Shown here: positions 51,234 through 60,045 of the stretch, one piece after another
Numbering within the stretch: the first letter of the stretch is position 1
Layout of the letters: each line of letters starts with the position of its first letter
Source: Pelotomaculum sp.
GTDB lineage: Bacteria > Bacillota > Desulfotomaculia > Desulfotomaculales > Pelotomaculaceae
Direction of reading: 5' to 3'
DNA length: 64,000 nucleotides
Assembly (NCBI GenBank): GCA_018435055.1
Contig: JAHDOA010000047.1
Coordinates: forward strand, 28,518-92,517
Position numbers and translations under genes: made by a program
The notes under the pieces: generated by a model
Told to the model about the DNA's origin: nothing
Database searches by the model: none
Seen by the model: only the letters and a program-made list of their open reading frames with translations

Positions 51234-52151
51234 TTGAAACGGGTGGTCAGCGTGAGCCTGGGATCTTCCAGGCGTGACCATAAGGTAATTATTGATCTGC
51301 TTGGCGAAAAGCTGGATATTTCCCGTGTGGGCGTAGACGGCGATTTTGACCGGGCGCTGCGGCTGCTGGGGGAACTGGATGGCCAGGTGGACGCGATCGG
51401 GCTGGGCGGCATCGATGTTTATCTTTTTGTCAGGCAGAAACGTTATGCCATTCAGGATGGATTGAAACTGATGGAGGCGGTCAAGGTGACGCCGGTGGTG
51501 GACGGCAGCGGGCTGAAAAATACCCTGGAGCGGGAAGTAGTCAAAATACTCGCCCGTGAGACGGACCTGCTGAAAAAGGGCGCCCGCGTGATGATGGTCA
51601 GTTCAGTGGACCGTTTCGGCATGGCTGAGGCGCTGGCTGAAGTGGGCTGCGACATGACTTTTGGCGACCTGGTATTTACAGCGGGCATTCCTTATGCGAT
51701 CAATACGATGGAAGAACTGGAGGAGATAGCCAACAAGCTCCTGCCGGAGATCACAAAAATGCCTTTTCATCTGATTTATCCGACCGGCAAAAAACAGGAA
51801 AGCCAGGACGAGGCCAAGGTCAAAAAATTCGCCCATTACTATCACAACGCCGATATTATTGCGGGAGATTTTCACCTGATCCGCCGCTTTATGCCGGCGG
51901 GCATGAGTGGGCAGACTATATTTACCAATACTACCACCAGCGCCGACATTGCGTTTTTAAAAGAAAAAGGGGTGGGCACGCTGGTGACCACCACACCGGA
52001 ATACGGAGGCCGGTCTTTCGGTACCAACGTGATGGAGGCCGCCCTGGTAGCTATACTAAATAAAGAGCTGGGGCAGGTTACAGAGCAGGACTACCTGGAG
52101 CTCCTGCGCAGGCTGGATTTCCGCCCGCGCATCGTGAAACTCGGCGCCTGA
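51234..52151 (+). CDS. Conserved Clostridial protein annotated as quinate 5-dehydrogenase-like
   Basis: A 305-residue protein starting at TTG 51234 behind GGGAGGG; an earlier in-frame ATG at 51105 lacks a ribosome site. It begins KRVVSVSLGSSRRDHKVIID, with VDAIGLGGIDVYLFV and KVTPVVDGSGLKNTLE further on; databases usually label such proteins quinate 5-dehydrogenase, but the label lacks biochemical support that I know of. The C-terminal part shows IFTNTTTSADIAFLKEKGVG then TLVTTTPEYGGRSFG. It is widespread and single-copy in Peptococcaceae and related groups. The true function is uncertain. Confidence 0.75.
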   Translation: MKRVVSVSLGSSRRDHKVIIDLLGEKLDISRVGVDGDFDRALRLLGELDGQVDAIGLGGIDVYLFVRQKRYAIQDGLKLMEAVKVTPVVDGSGLKNTLEREVVKILARETDLLKKGARVMMVSSVDRFGMAEALAEVGCDMTFGDLVFTAGIPYAINTMEELEEIANKLLPEITKMPFHLIYPTGKKQESQDEAKVKKFAHYYHNADIIAGDFHLIRRFMPAGMSGQTIFTNTTTSADIAFLKEKGVGTLVTTTPEYGGRSFGTNVMEAALVAILNKELGQVTEQDYLELLRRLDFRPRIVKLGA

Positions 52152-52211
52152 GGCGGCTGTGATGTGATGAAAAGCCTTTTATTAAGTAAACGCATATGAG
52201 GGAGTGAAAAC

Positions 52212-52565
52212 ATGGCTACGCATGAAGAGATAAATGAAGCCCTGCAGGACTTTACTGTAAGCTTTAACAACAATGACCGCCTGAGGTTAATGAACAGGGA
52301 CTGGAACAGGGTGGTTATCGTGAAAGCCACCGACGTAGAATCGGTACATACCTGGATTTTAAAAAACGGTGAACTGACGCTGCAGGAAGGATTAACCGCC
52401 GATCCGGATTTAACCGTAATCTCCGACAGTGAAACCCTGGCCGATATTTTTTACGGTGATGTCACGCCTATTGAACCGTATAACAACGGCACGCTGCGCA
52501 TTATCGGCACGGAAGACGATATTACCAGGCTGGATTTTATCTGCTTGATGATCTGGGGTGAGTAA
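52212..52565 (+). CDS. SCP2-type sterol-carrier-domain protein
   Basis: A 117-residue SCP2-like protein that would bind a hydrophobic ligand. Family traits are NRDWNRVVIVKATDVESVHT, then GLTADPDLTVISDSETLADI and the C-terminal RLDFICLMIWGE. The ATG has GGGAGTGAAAAC upstream. It ends two bases before the permease gene, suggesting coupling. Stand-alone SCP2 proteins are often linked to lipid or acyl metabolism, but nothing nearby defines a ligand. Confidence 0.8.
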   Translation: MATHEEINEALQDFTVSFNNNDRLRLMNRDWNRVVIVKATDVESVHTWILKNGELTLQEGLTADPDLTVISDSETLADIFYGDVTPIEPYNNGTLRIIGTEDDITRLDFICLMIWGE

Positions 52566-52567
52566 GG

Positions 52568-53932
52568 TTGCAGCTTAAAAGAGTCCTTACCCTGCGTACA
52601 GTTGTTGCCACCAGCGCTGGCCTGACATTGGCCAGCTCGTCTTTTGTGGCGGCTGTGATGGTAGCCAATTATGTGCTGGGTGACTCCGCCTGGATCGCCA
52701 TATTGATCGGGGGGGCGCTTTGTTTTCTGGCGGCTGCCTGCTTTTCCGAGCTGAACGGCATGCTGCCGACTGCCGCCGGCATTCGCCTTTATTTCAGCCG
52801 GGCTTTCAACGACCAGGTCTCCCTGGTTGTCTCCCTGTTGTATATGCTGATTGTAGTCGTCGGAGTAGTGGGTGTGGAAAGCTATATAATTTCGCAGGCG
52901 CTGCATGAAGTTGTTCCCTCGATCCCGCCCTACTTCTGGATCGTGACCATGCTCCTGCTGGTCACCGTAATGAACCTCCGGGGGGTAAAAATTGCCGGGG
53001 TGTTCCAGGACGTGGTTACCTACGCCTTGATCGCCGTACTTGTTTTCATCGGCGTCTTCGCCCTGTATAAGGTTGGCTTTAAACTAAACACTCCTCTGGC
53101 GCCCGGCGGCGCGGTGGGGATCATTAACGCGGTGGCTCTGGGTGTGTTTCTCTTCGTAGGGTTCGAGTGGGTGACGCCGTTGGTGGAAGAGGTTACCCAG
53201 GTCAAACAAATTTACAAGGGTATGATGATTGCGCTGGGTATACTGAGCGTGGTTTACGCCGTTTTTACCACGGCCATGACCGCCGTGGTACCGAAGGAGG
53301 TCCTGCTGGCCTCACCAGTTCCCCAGCTGGTATTCGCCCGGACAGTGCTGGGCGGCTTCGGCGCCTCCCTGATGGTCGTGATGATCCTGGCTGCTTCCAT
53401 GAAAACATTTAACGCCGGTATTATCAGCGTTTCCCGTTTCATGTACGCTTCCGCCCGGGAGCATGTCCTGCCGGCGGTTTTCAGCAAGATCAGCATGCGC
53501 TATTTTACCCCCTGGGTTTCCATCATCACCCTCTTTATTATCGGTTTGCTGGCGTCCGGGCTAACTACCCTGACCAAGAACTACCAGACGCTCGTGGGCC
53601 TGGCCGCCGCTATGGAATCCATCGTGTACACGATGGCCGGGCTGGCGGTGATCAGCCTGCGCCGCAAAGAGCCGGACAAAGAACGCCCTTACCTGATTAA
53701 AGGCGGCTATCTGATCCCGGGTATCACTGTGCTGGTATTTGCCATACTGGCCATGGCCGTTCTGGCAACGGACCTGACCGCGCTACTATATATGTCCGGC
53801 GCCTTTGTGGTGGCGCTGGTTTATGTGAAAACAGCCGTGCCCCGCTTGAAAAAGAAATACGAAACCCGCAGGCCGGCAGCCAGAAGGCGGCGCCCGGCGC
53901 GGACCGCGGCCGGGAGCAAAGAAGGCAAATGA
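52568..53932 (+). CDS. APC-family amino acid permease
   Basis: A 454-residue membrane transporter of the amino acid-polyamine-organocation superfamily with about 12 helices. Helix 1 has the broken-helix motif LTLASSSFVAAVMVANYVLG (in place of the GxG type), and later helices include VVSLLYMLIVVVGVVGVESY and AVALGVFLFVGFEWVTPLVE. The C-terminus is Arg/Lys-rich (RRPAARRRRPARTA), an unusual basic tail of about 25 residues. A TTG at 52568 serves as start, two bases after the SCP2 gene. The substrate cannot be inferred. Confidence 0.9.
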   Translation: MQLKRVLTLRTVVATSAGLTLASSSFVAAVMVANYVLGDSAWIAILIGGALCFLAAACFSELNGMLPTAAGIRLYFSRAFNDQVSLVVSLLYMLIVVVGVVGVESYIISQALHEVVPSIPPYFWIVTMLLLVTVMNLRGVKIAGVFQDVVTYALIAVLVFIGVFALYKVGFKLNTPLAPGGAVGIINAVALGVFLFVGFEWVTPLVEEVTQVKQIYKGMMIALGILSVVYAVFTTAMTAVVPKEVLLASPVPQLVFARTVLGGFGASLMVVMILAASMKTFNAGIISVSRFMYASAREHVLPAVFSKISMRYFTPWVSIITLFIIGLLASGLTTLTKNYQTLVGLAAAMESIVYTMAGLAVISLRRKEPDKERPYLIKGGYLIPGITVLVFAILAMAVLATDLTALLYMSGAFVVALVYVKTAVPRLKKKYETRRPAARRRRPARTAAGSKEGK

Positions 53933-54289
53933 TACGCTCAATTTCCGTAAAGCATGATTTTTTCAACAGGCGCAAAGGGCCGGATCAATCCGGCCTTTTT
54001 ATTTACCCCGATTTTCCGGGTTCCGCAATATTTCAATAAAACCGCCGGTTGTTGTAAAAAAGGGGAACCATTTGGCATAGCTGGCCGTCTAACTGAAAGG
54101 AGCCAGTTCTACAAAATAATACAAAGACTGTCTATGGCAGAACTTCTACCACCTGGAAATCCCGCCAATTCTACAATTTTCCTGCAGTTCTTTTTAATGA
54201 AATAAGAGGAATTGACGGGTATATTGTAGAAATTTAAAACTTAATTTTCTTAAGTAATTAATCCGTTAAGATACGGAGGGGGGTTGAGA
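53933..54289. other. Intergenic region with terminator and TTCTACAA repeats
   Basis: GGCCGGAT (53978) pairs with ATCCGGCC (53988), followed by TTTTT, giving a clear terminator for the permease. Further on, CCAGTTCTACAA (near 54101) and CCAATTCTACAA (near 54165) are near-identical short direct repeats about 65 bases apart, upstream of the amidase gene; they could be regulator sites. No gene is seen. Confidence 0.5.
53978..53999 (+). terminator. Terminator after the permease gene
   Basis: A perfect 8-bp stem (GGCCGGAT/ATCCGGCC) with a CA loop, followed by TTTTTATTT. Confidence 0.88.
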
Positions 54290-56032
54290 ATGCGCTTGAG
54301 ATACCGCTTTCCCGGCATTTTTTTGATTGCGCTGGCTTTGTTCCTGTTCTTTGGACTCCTGATGACCAACAAAGCCTTTGCTGATACCGCTATCGTTACC
54401 ACAGACGTACTTAATATTCGTGCCGGACCGGGCACTGGCTACAACATAGTTACACAGGTAAACCGGAACGAGCGCCTTTCAGTCCTGGACAAGTCCGGCG
54501 ACTGGTACTGCGTGAGCCTGCCCTCGGGACAAAAAGGGTGGTTGGCCGGCTGGCTGGTAAATATTGAAAAATCACCGGCGCAGGCTGCTCCAAGTTCCAG
54601 TACGGCGGTCAGGGTAAACGGCAATGCCGTGAACATCAGGAGCGGGCCCGGCACCGGTTACAGCGTGATCACGCAGGTTAATTCCGGCGCTACTTTCCCG
54701 GTACTGGGCAGCGCCAATGACTGGTACAATGTCAATCTTGGCTCCGGCGGCTCCGGCTGGATTGCCGGGTGGCTGGTGACCGCTGTGATCACACCTGCCG
54801 CGCCGCCCAGCCGGTCCGATACGACTACCGGCCGGAATGCTGTGGTTACCGGCAGTGTCGTCAATGTCCGGGGCGGCCCGGGCACTACAAGCAATGTCAT
54901 CGGCCAGGTTTTTCAAGGTAACAGCCTGGCGGTCCTGGATCAGTCCAATGACTGGATCCGGGTGATGCTGCCCAACGGGAACACCGGCTGGGTGGCCGGG
55001 TGGCTGGTTAGCATGCAGACAGCCCCGGTAAACCCGCAGCCGGCCCCAAACCCGCCGCCGGCAACTATAAACCCGCCGGCAAACCAGGGCGGCAGCGGGG
55101 GAACAACGCCGCCTAACAGCGGCAGCACGGGCAAAGGGCTTTCGCTTGCAGTCAGCAGCGCGGGCGCCAGGACTACCACTGTCGTCAAAGCCAGCGTGCC
55201 GTTTAGCTACACCCAGTCAGTTTTAGCGAATCCTGACCGCCTGGTTGTTGACTTGAAAGGAATTGTGCCGGGGGATCTCGCTCTGGCCACCAATGTCAAT
55301 TCGCAAACGGTCAGCCAGATCCGGACCGGTCATTTTCAAAAGAACCCTGATATCACCCGGGTGGTTTTTGACCTGAAAGGCGGCGCCCTGTATGACATTT
55401 CAGTTTCCAGCGACGGTAAAACCTTGACTGTCCAGACCTATATTCCTGATATTGAAGGTTCTTACGCAGGCAAGATCATAGCGGTAGATGCCGGTCACGG
55501 CAGCCCTGACCCCGGCGCCATCGGCAAATTGGGTACAAAGGAAAAAGATATTACCCTGGATATCGCCAAAAGGGTAAAGAATCTTCTGGAAGCCAGGGGC
55601 GCCAAGGTGATTATGACCCGCACCGGTGAACCTGAAATTGGGCTGTATGAGAGGACAAGCAAAGCTAATTCCGCCAAGGCAAACATTTTTGTCAGCATCC
55701 ACATGAACGCCAACGATAATGCCGCGCTGGGCGGCACCAGCACCTATGTGTATTCCGGCGCCAAAAACGCCCGGGTGCAGGAAAGCGAAAGGCTGGCCAG
55801 GTATATCCAGAGTGAACTGGTGAAGGTCCTGGGACTGCGCGATATCGGAGTAAAATACGATAACTTCGCCGTGCTGCGTACTTCAAATATGCCGGCGGTT
55901 TTATGTGAACTGGCTTTCATATCCAATATCCCGGAAGAAAAGTACATGAATACCGATGGTTTCAAAAACACCGCTGCTGAAGCTATCGTGCAGGGGATAG
56001 GCAGGTATTTTGCTGAAAAAAGGAACGCCTGA
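54290..56032 (+). CDS. Exported N-acetylmuramoyl-L-alanine amidase with three SH3b repeats
   Basis: A 580-residue secreted cell-wall hydrolase. A signal peptide (FLIALALFLFFGLLMTNKAF) is followed by three bacterial SH3 repeats (LNIRAGPGTGYNIVTQV, then VNIRSGPGTGYSVITQV, then VNVRGGPGTTSNVIGQV), a Pro/Gly-rich linker (NPQPAPNPPPATINPPA), an AMIN domain (residues 285-385) and Amidase_3 with VDAGHGSPDPGAIG, FVSIHMNAN and AVLCELAFISN. The three SH3 units differ, so they are not a recent duplication. ATG 54290 has GGAGGGGGGTTGAGA upstream; TTG 54284 is an alternative. It would remodel peptidoglycan outside the membrane. Confidence 0.93.
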   Translation: MRLRYRFPGIFLIALALFLFFGLLMTNKAFADTAIVTTDVLNIRAGPGTGYNIVTQVNRNERLSVLDKSGDWYCVSLPSGQKGWLAGWLVNIEKSPAQAAPSSSTAVRVNGNAVNIRSGPGTGYSVITQVNSGATFPVLGSANDWYNVNLGSGGSGWIAGWLVTAVITPAAPPSRSDTTTGRNAVVTGSVVNVRGGPGTTSNVIGQVFQGNSLAVLDQSNDWIRVMLPNGNTGWVAGWLVSMQTAPVNPQPAPNPPPATINPPANQGGSGGTTPPNSGSTGKGLSLAVSSAGARTTTVVKASVPFSYTQSVLANPDRLVVDLKGIVPGDLALATNVNSQTVSQIRTGHFQKNPDITRVVFDLKGGALYDISVSSDGKTLTVQTYIPDIEGSYAGKIIAVDAGHGSPDPGAIGKLGTKEKDITLDIAKRVKNLLEARGAKVIMTRTGEPEIGLYERTSKANSAKANIFVSIHMNANDNAALGGTSTYVYSGAKNARVQESERLARYIQSELVKVLGLRDIGVKYDNFAVLRTSNMPAVLCELAFISNIPEEKYMNTDGFKNTAAEAIVQGIGRYFAEKRNA

Positions 56033-56060
56033 ATTGAATGAAATGATTTTTGTTAAAAGG

Positions 56061-56090
56061 ATCCGGCTGTAAAAGCAGCCGGATTTTTTC
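56061..56090 (+). terminator. Terminator after the amidase gene
   Basis: ATCCGGCTG pairs with CAGCCGGAT across a six-base loop, followed by TTTTTT. Confidence 0.88.
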
Positions 56091-56467
56091 GTTGCAGACA
56101 AAACTGTATTACTTTGCCCGGCGCAAGATATTAGCAGCGACTACTTGAAAAGAGTGAACCGTGATAAAAAGCTTTGCGAATTTCTATTGCGGCAAAAGCA
56201 GGAACTCCGGTTGATCCGGGGAATATAAGAATAATTACCAGATCAGGTATCATCCCGACAGAGGTTATGGAAGAGGATATACAATGCGCGAGCAATTTTT
56301 TATCAACGCCGGGAATAATAACAAATACCTGTATATTGGCAAAATATTAACCAGCGGACCATGGCCATGCCGGCCGGGCTGTACAGCGGCACTATATTTT
56401 CACCTGCAGTGCAGCATATGATAAGGTTTTGATTGAAATATTAAGGAGAAAATTGGAGGATGGTTTC
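56091..56467. other. Gene-poor spacer upstream of the MBL gene
   Basis: About 375 bases with no frame that I can support. Short open stretches exist on the plus strand but carry no recognisable motif, and may be remnants. A ribosome site (TTGGAGGATGG) sits at its right end. Confidence 0.4.
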
Positions 56468-57238
56468 ATGAAACTGACAGTGCTGGGCTGCTGGGCCCCC
56501 TATCCCAGGGCCGGTGGGGCGTGTTCAGGTTACCTGCTCCAGGAGGCCGGCCTGAATATCCTTTTGGAGGCCGGCAGCGGGAGCCTGAGCCGGCTGATGA
56601 GCGTGATTAATTTCCGACGCCTTGACGCTGTGATCGTTACCCACCTGCATCACGACCACTACTCTGATTTGTTTGTACTCCGTTATGCGCTTGAGGGCGC
56701 CAGGCGCGACGGCAGCAGGGGCCGGCCTCTGCCGCTGTTTGTCCCCGGCGCGCCAGCGAATGGGTACGGCGAGCTGGCCGGTTATGATCAGGCTTTCACT
56801 GTAACGCCAATTGAAAACCTGCCGCAGGAGTCCCCGGGCCAGGATTTTGCGTTATACTCCCTTTCCGTTGGGGGGTTGAAATTCCGCTTCGCGCCGATCA
56901 AACACCCGCTGCCGGGTTATTCCGTGGCTGTCGGCGAACCGGGCGGCCTGGTTTTTTCCAGCGACACGGCCCGTACCAAAGCCATCGAATATTTAGCCCA
57001 AAACGCAGGACTTTTCCTCTGTGAGGCCAGCGGGCAGGACAGTGACGCCGAGGCGATGAAAGATGCCCACCTGACTGCCGGGCAGGCCGGCGCACTGGCC
57101 AGGGACGTTGGGGCAAAAAGGCTTTTACTGACCCACTTCTGGCCGGAATACGATCCAGCCCTGCTGGGTCAACAGGCGGAAAAGACATTCAAAAATCATG
57201 TTGAGCTGGCCGGGGAAGGGGAAACGTACCTGGTTTAA
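56468..57238 (+). CDS. MBL-fold metallohydrolase
   Basis: A 256-residue metallo-beta-lactamase-fold enzyme of the RNase Z/phosphodiesterase-like type. The metal motif [12 protein letters not shown] is near residue 65; [20 protein letters not shown] opens the protein, and [13 protein letters not shown] with a later [10 protein letters not shown] supply further ligands. The ATG at 56468 (MKLTVLG) is chosen over 56429 because TTGGAGGA lies upstream. It precedes rph; the stop is 28 bases before rph. It may process RNA or small phosphodiesters; the substrate is not determined. Confidence 0.88.
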   Translation: MKLTVLGCWAPYPRAGGACSGYLLQEAGLNILLEAGSGSLSRLMSVINFRRLDAVIVTHLHHDHYSDLFVLRYALEGARRDGSRGRPLPLFVPGAPANGYGELAGYDQAFTVTPIENLPQESPGQDFALYSLSVGGLKFRFAPIKHPLPGYSVAVGEPGGLVFSSDTARTKAIEYLAQNAGLFLCEASGQDSDAEAMKDAHLTAGQAGALARDVGAKRLLLTHFWPEYDPALLGQQAEKTFKNHVELAGEGETYLV

Positions 57239-57266
57239 AGGGTTATATCAAGAGAGGAGACAGCAA

Positions 57267-58031
57267 ATGCCAAGAGTGGACGGGAGACAGCCGGTCGATC
57301 TGCGGCCAATCCGCATCACCAGGAACTATACCAGGCACGCGGAAGGTTCGGTTTTTATAGAAATAGGAGATACGAAAGTGATCTGTACCGCCTCGGTGGA
57401 AGACAGGCCGCCCCAGTTTCTAAAAGGGACGGGCAAGGGCTGGGTTACCGCTGAATACGGCATGCTGCCCCGCGCCACCGGCGTGCGGACACAAAGGGAA
57501 GCCGCCAGAGGCAAGATTGGCGGCCGAACCCACGAGATCCAGCGCCTGATCGGCCGTTCGCTGCGGGCGGTGGTCGATCTGAACGCCCTGGGTGAACGCA
57601 CCATCTGGCTCGACTGTGATGTGATCCAGGCTGACGGCGGGACCCGTACCGCCTCTATCACAGGCGCTTTCATCGCCCTGGCCGACGCTCTGCATAAATT
57701 GAAAGAACAAGGGGCGATCAGCCGCATGCCCGTTACGGATTTTATTGCGGCCACCAGCGTGGGCCGTCTTGCCGGAGAAATAATACTCGACCTCTGTTAC
57801 GAGGAAGACTCGGCTGCGGAAGTAGATATGAACATAGTGATGACGGGCTCCGGGCGCTTTGTGGAAGTACAGGGTACAGGCGAGGAAGCGTCCTTCACCC
57901 GGCAGGAAATGGACGCCATGATCGATCTGGCGTCCCGGGGTATCAGCAGCCTGATCTCCTCGCAAAAAGAAGCGCTGGGGGAAATAACATTAACCATTGG
58001 GAGCGGTAAACAGGTTTTTCCAGGGCAGTAG
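57267..58031 (+). CDS. rph: RNase PH
   Basis: A 254-residue RNase PH, a phosphorolytic 3'-5' exoribonuclease that trims tRNA 3' ends. It begins [37 protein letters not shown] and [20 protein letters not shown] are the catalytic/phosphate-binding segments, and [20 protein letters not shown] closes the core. ATG 57267 has GAGAGGAGACAGCA upstream; the frame opens earlier but lacks a ribosome site. In Clostridia it commonly precedes rdgB and a phosphodiesterase gene, as here. Confidence 0.96.
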   Translation: MPRVDGRQPVDLRPIRITRNYTRHAEGSVFIEIGDTKVICTASVEDRPPQFLKGTGKGWVTAEYGMLPRATGVRTQREAARGKIGGRTHEIQRLIGRSLRAVVDLNALGERTIWLDCDVIQADGGTRTASITGAFIALADALHKLKEQGAISRMPVTDFIAATSVGRLAGEIILDLCYEEDSAAEVDMNIVMTGSGRFVEVQGTGEEASFTRQEMDAMIDLASRGISSLISSQKEALGEITLTIGSGKQVFPGQ

Positions 58032-58194
58032 GACTCTTCCGGCAAGGATGGTAGCCGTCCAGCTACGGTATAATGGCCGGTGAATTCCTGTATATAGGAC
58101 TCCTCTGGTGGCAGCCGTCCGGCTATGGGTCGGGCAAGCAGGGATCTACTAAAATAGGGACATTTCTCTACAAAGAAAGGAATGGTAAGCGGAG

Positions 58195-58812
58195 TTGAAA
58201 TTGGTTCTGGCTACCAGGAATGAGAACAAGGTGAAAGAAGTGGCGCAATTTCTGGCGCCGCATGATATCGAAGTTGTTTCTTTAAATGAGTTTCCCGATT
58301 TGCCGGAAATTGCCGAGGACGGGGAAACATTTAAGGAAAATGCCGTGCTCAAAGCCACGGAAGCCTGCATGTTTACCGGATTGACAGCCCTGGCTGATGA
58401 CTCCGGCCTGGAAGTGGACTATCTGGATGGGCTGCCCGGTATTCATTCCGCACGCTTTGCCGGCGAGGACAAAAATGACAGCGAGAACAACAAAAAGCTG
58501 CTGGAACTCATGACCGGTGCGCCGGCAGAGCAGCGCACCGCCCGCTTTAAATGTGTGATGGCGGTGGCCACCACCGAATGCTTTGTTTACAGCACGGAAG
58601 GCGTCTGCGCGGGCGTAATTTTGGAGGAGCCGCGGGGCGCAGGGGGGTTTGGCTATGATCCCCTGTTTTACCTGCCGGAATACGGAAAAACCTTTGCCGA
58701 GCTGGACCTGGAAACAAAAAACAAAATCAGCCACCGCGCCCGGGCGTTGAACGGGGTGCTGGACATCATCGAGGAACTTAAAATAATGATGCGGGAAGAG
58801 GAAGAGGAGTGA
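58195..58812 (+). CDS. rdgB: XTP/dITP diphosphatase
   Basis: A 205-residue HAM1/RdgB pyrophosphatase that removes non-canonical purine triphosphates. It starts at TTG (KLVLATRNENKVKEVAQFLA), with the substrate loop ADDSGLEVDYLDGLPGIHSA followed by RFAGEDKNDSENN and the FGYDPLFYLPEYGKTFAEL segment. The acidic tail MMREEEEE is unusual. The 160 bases between rph and rdgB include two GTAGCCGTCC-like short repeats but no gene. It ends six bases before the phosphodiesterase gene. Confidence 0.96.
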   Translation: MKLVLATRNENKVKEVAQFLAPHDIEVVSLNEFPDLPEIAEDGETFKENAVLKATEACMFTGLTALADDSGLEVDYLDGLPGIHSARFAGEDKNDSENNKKLLELMTGAPAEQRTARFKCVMAVATTECFVYSTEGVCAGVILEEPRGAGGFGYDPLFYLPEYGKTFAELDLETKNKISHRARALNGVLDIIEELKIMMREEEEE

Positions 58813-58818
58813 TTAACC

Positions 58819-59313
58819 CTGCGGGTTATTGTTTTCAGCGATAGCCACGGCCGGCTTGATTATGCCCGTAGGGCGCTCAAAGAAGCCGGGCCGGTAGAAC
58901 TGCTGCTGCATGCCGGTGACTTTTACCGGGACGCCCTGGCCCTGGCCGGCGCCTCATCACTGCCGGTAATCGCCGTCCCCGGCAATTGCGACGGGGCAGA
59001 TGCGGGTCCTGCGGAAGAGCTGTTCGAGCTGGCGGGCCATAAGCTCCTGATTACCCACGGGCATTTAAACGGCGGCACACGCACGGGCAGCCTGCTGCAA
59101 AAGGCAAAGGAGTATGGGGCTGAGGCTGTAATCAGCGGTCATACCCACATATCGCAGGTCATCACGATGGACGGCATCTTGTTTTTTAACCCCGGCAGTA
59201 TCTCCCGGCCGCGGGACCAGGACCTGCCCAGCTACGGCCTCCTGGAGATTGAAGAAGAGAGTATAGCGCCTTCTATCCGGCGCTTAACTTCTGCCGGGAA
59301 ACCCCCGTCCTGA
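58819..59313 (+). CDS. yfcE: YfcE/MJ0936-type metallophosphodiesterase, CTG start
   Basis: A 164-residue calcineurin-like phosphoesterase. After a CTG start codon behind GAAGAGGAG, the product reads (M)RVIVFSDSHGRLDYARRAL (metal ligands D, H), LLLHAGDFYRD, VPGNCDGADA, LITHGHLNGG, VISGHTHIS and FFNPGSISRPRD, all standard motifs of this family. The in-frame stop six bases upstream of the CTG leaves no alternative ATG/GTG/TTG start, so a non-canonical start is needed. It is coupled to rdgB. Substrates may include phosphodiesters. Confidence 0.9.
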   Translation: MRVIVFSDSHGRLDYARRALKEAGPVELLLHAGDFYRDALALAGASSLPVIAVPGNCDGADAGPAEELFELAGHKLLITHGHLNGGTRTGSLLQKAKEYGAEAVISGHTHISQVITMDGILFFNPGSISRPRDQDLPSYGLLEIEEESIAPSIRRLTSAGKPPS

Positions 59314-59387
59314 GCCTTCCTGGCCTGCGAAGCGAGGGCGAAGGGCAAACATTTTTATATTTCAGCTCCGGCTTCGATCAAAATGTT

Positions 59388-59416
59388 TTGACGGCGGGCG
59401 CTTTTTTGGTTATAAT
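59388..59416 (+). promoter_or_regulatory. Sigma-A-type promoter for the tRNA operon
   Basis: TTGACG at 59388, a spacer of exactly 17 bases, and a perfect TATAAT at 59411-59416, 31 bases before the tRNA-Gly gene. This is a close match to the vegetative consensus. Confidence 0.85.
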
Positions 59417-59447
59417 ATTAGATGTCTCTATAAAGAAATGTTTTTAA

Positions 59448-59521
59448 GCGGGTGTAGCTCAATGGTAGAGCGTCGGCCTTCCAAGCCGATTACGAGGGTT
59501 CGATTCCCTTCACCCGCTCCA
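59448..59521 (+). tRNA. tRNA-Gly (anticodon TCC)
   Basis: Acceptor stem GCGGGTG/CACCCGC with an encoded CCA end, a T-arm GGTTCGATTCC and the anticodon loop CTTCCAA giving TCC, which reads GGA/GGG glycine codons. It is a full-length 74-base cloverleaf and lies first in a two-tRNA operon. Confidence 0.97.
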
Positions 59522-59526
59522 TATTT

Positions 59527-59603
59527 GTCCCAGTAGCTCAGCCGGATAGAGCAACGGACTTCTAATCCGTAGGCCGGGGGTTCGAATCCCTCCTGGGACG
59601 CCA
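59527..59603 (+). tRNA. tRNA-Arg (anticodon TCT)
   Basis: Acceptor stem GTCCCAG/CTGGGAC with encoded CCA; anticodon loop CTTCTAA gives TCT, reading AGA/AGG arginine codons. Full 77-base cloverleaf, six bases after tRNA-Gly. Minor arginine tRNAs like this are frequent phage integration sites, but no integrase is adjacent in this window. Confidence 0.97.
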
Positions 59604-59615
59604 GTGAAAAGCCAG

Positions 59616-59642
59616 ACACCGCAAGGGATTGCGGTGTTTTTG
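59616..59642 (+). terminator. Terminator of the tRNA operon
   Basis: ACACCGCAA (59616-59624) pairs with TTGCGGTGT (59629-59637) around a GGGA loop, followed by a T-tract. Confidence 0.88.
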
Positions 59643-59668
59643 CGTTTTTGGGGAAAGGTGTTGCAGGA

Positions 59669-59729
59669 GGGGTCTGTCCCCTTCTTTCGAATAACGATAC
59701 AGTTTCCATGTTTAACGGGGACAGACCCC
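59669..59729. repeat. Inverted repeat GGGGTCTGTCCCC / GGGGACAGACCCC
   Basis: GGGGTCTGTCCCC (59669-59681) and its exact complement GGGGACAGACCCC (59717-59729) flank 35 bases. Each arm is nearly palindromic by itself and shares the GGGGACAG core with the copies at 35859 and 43801. This looks like a REP/MITE element inserted beside the tRNA operon. Confidence 0.65.
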
Positions 59730-59852
59730 GGTGTAACTCAAAAGGGGAACAAAAAGGGAACAGAAATTTACTTCAATTGGCTCCCCAGCCTGCCCCTAAA
59801 TATCTCATCCACTTCCTTCTTTATGTTCACCTCAATTTCCCGTATCCTGTTC

Positions 59853-60023
59853 ATGGTTCAAATATTATTCCACTCACAGGCTCAAAACGACAAAAGGATT
59901 TTCACACAATTTATCGAAATATTGGATAATGTGGAAATAACCAGCCAAGAGGGTGGCCGCAGTGAGGCGCCACAAATGTCGGAGAGAGATATTTATCTGG
60001 AGCGATTATCCAGAATAGATTGA
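59853..60023 (+). other. Possible small gene or remnant before the ADP-ribosylglycohydrolase
   Basis: An in-frame ATG gives a 56-residue peptide (QNDKRIFTQFIEILDNVEIT in its middle, ending YLERLSRID). The frame extends further upstream into the repeat and the tRNA terminator, which cannot be coding. The charged, helical C-terminal part has natural-looking composition, so it may be the tail of a lost gene. No ribosome site is visible. Confidence 0.25.
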
Positions 60024-60045
60024 TAACAAAGGGTGAGGCTACCGT

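Noticed and set aside
59428..59709. A 93-residue minus-strand frame across the two tRNA genes
   Set aside because: It is the antisense of tRNA-Gly and tRNA-Arg plus the terminator, a well-known type of false protein (SLASQEGFEPPAYG-like).
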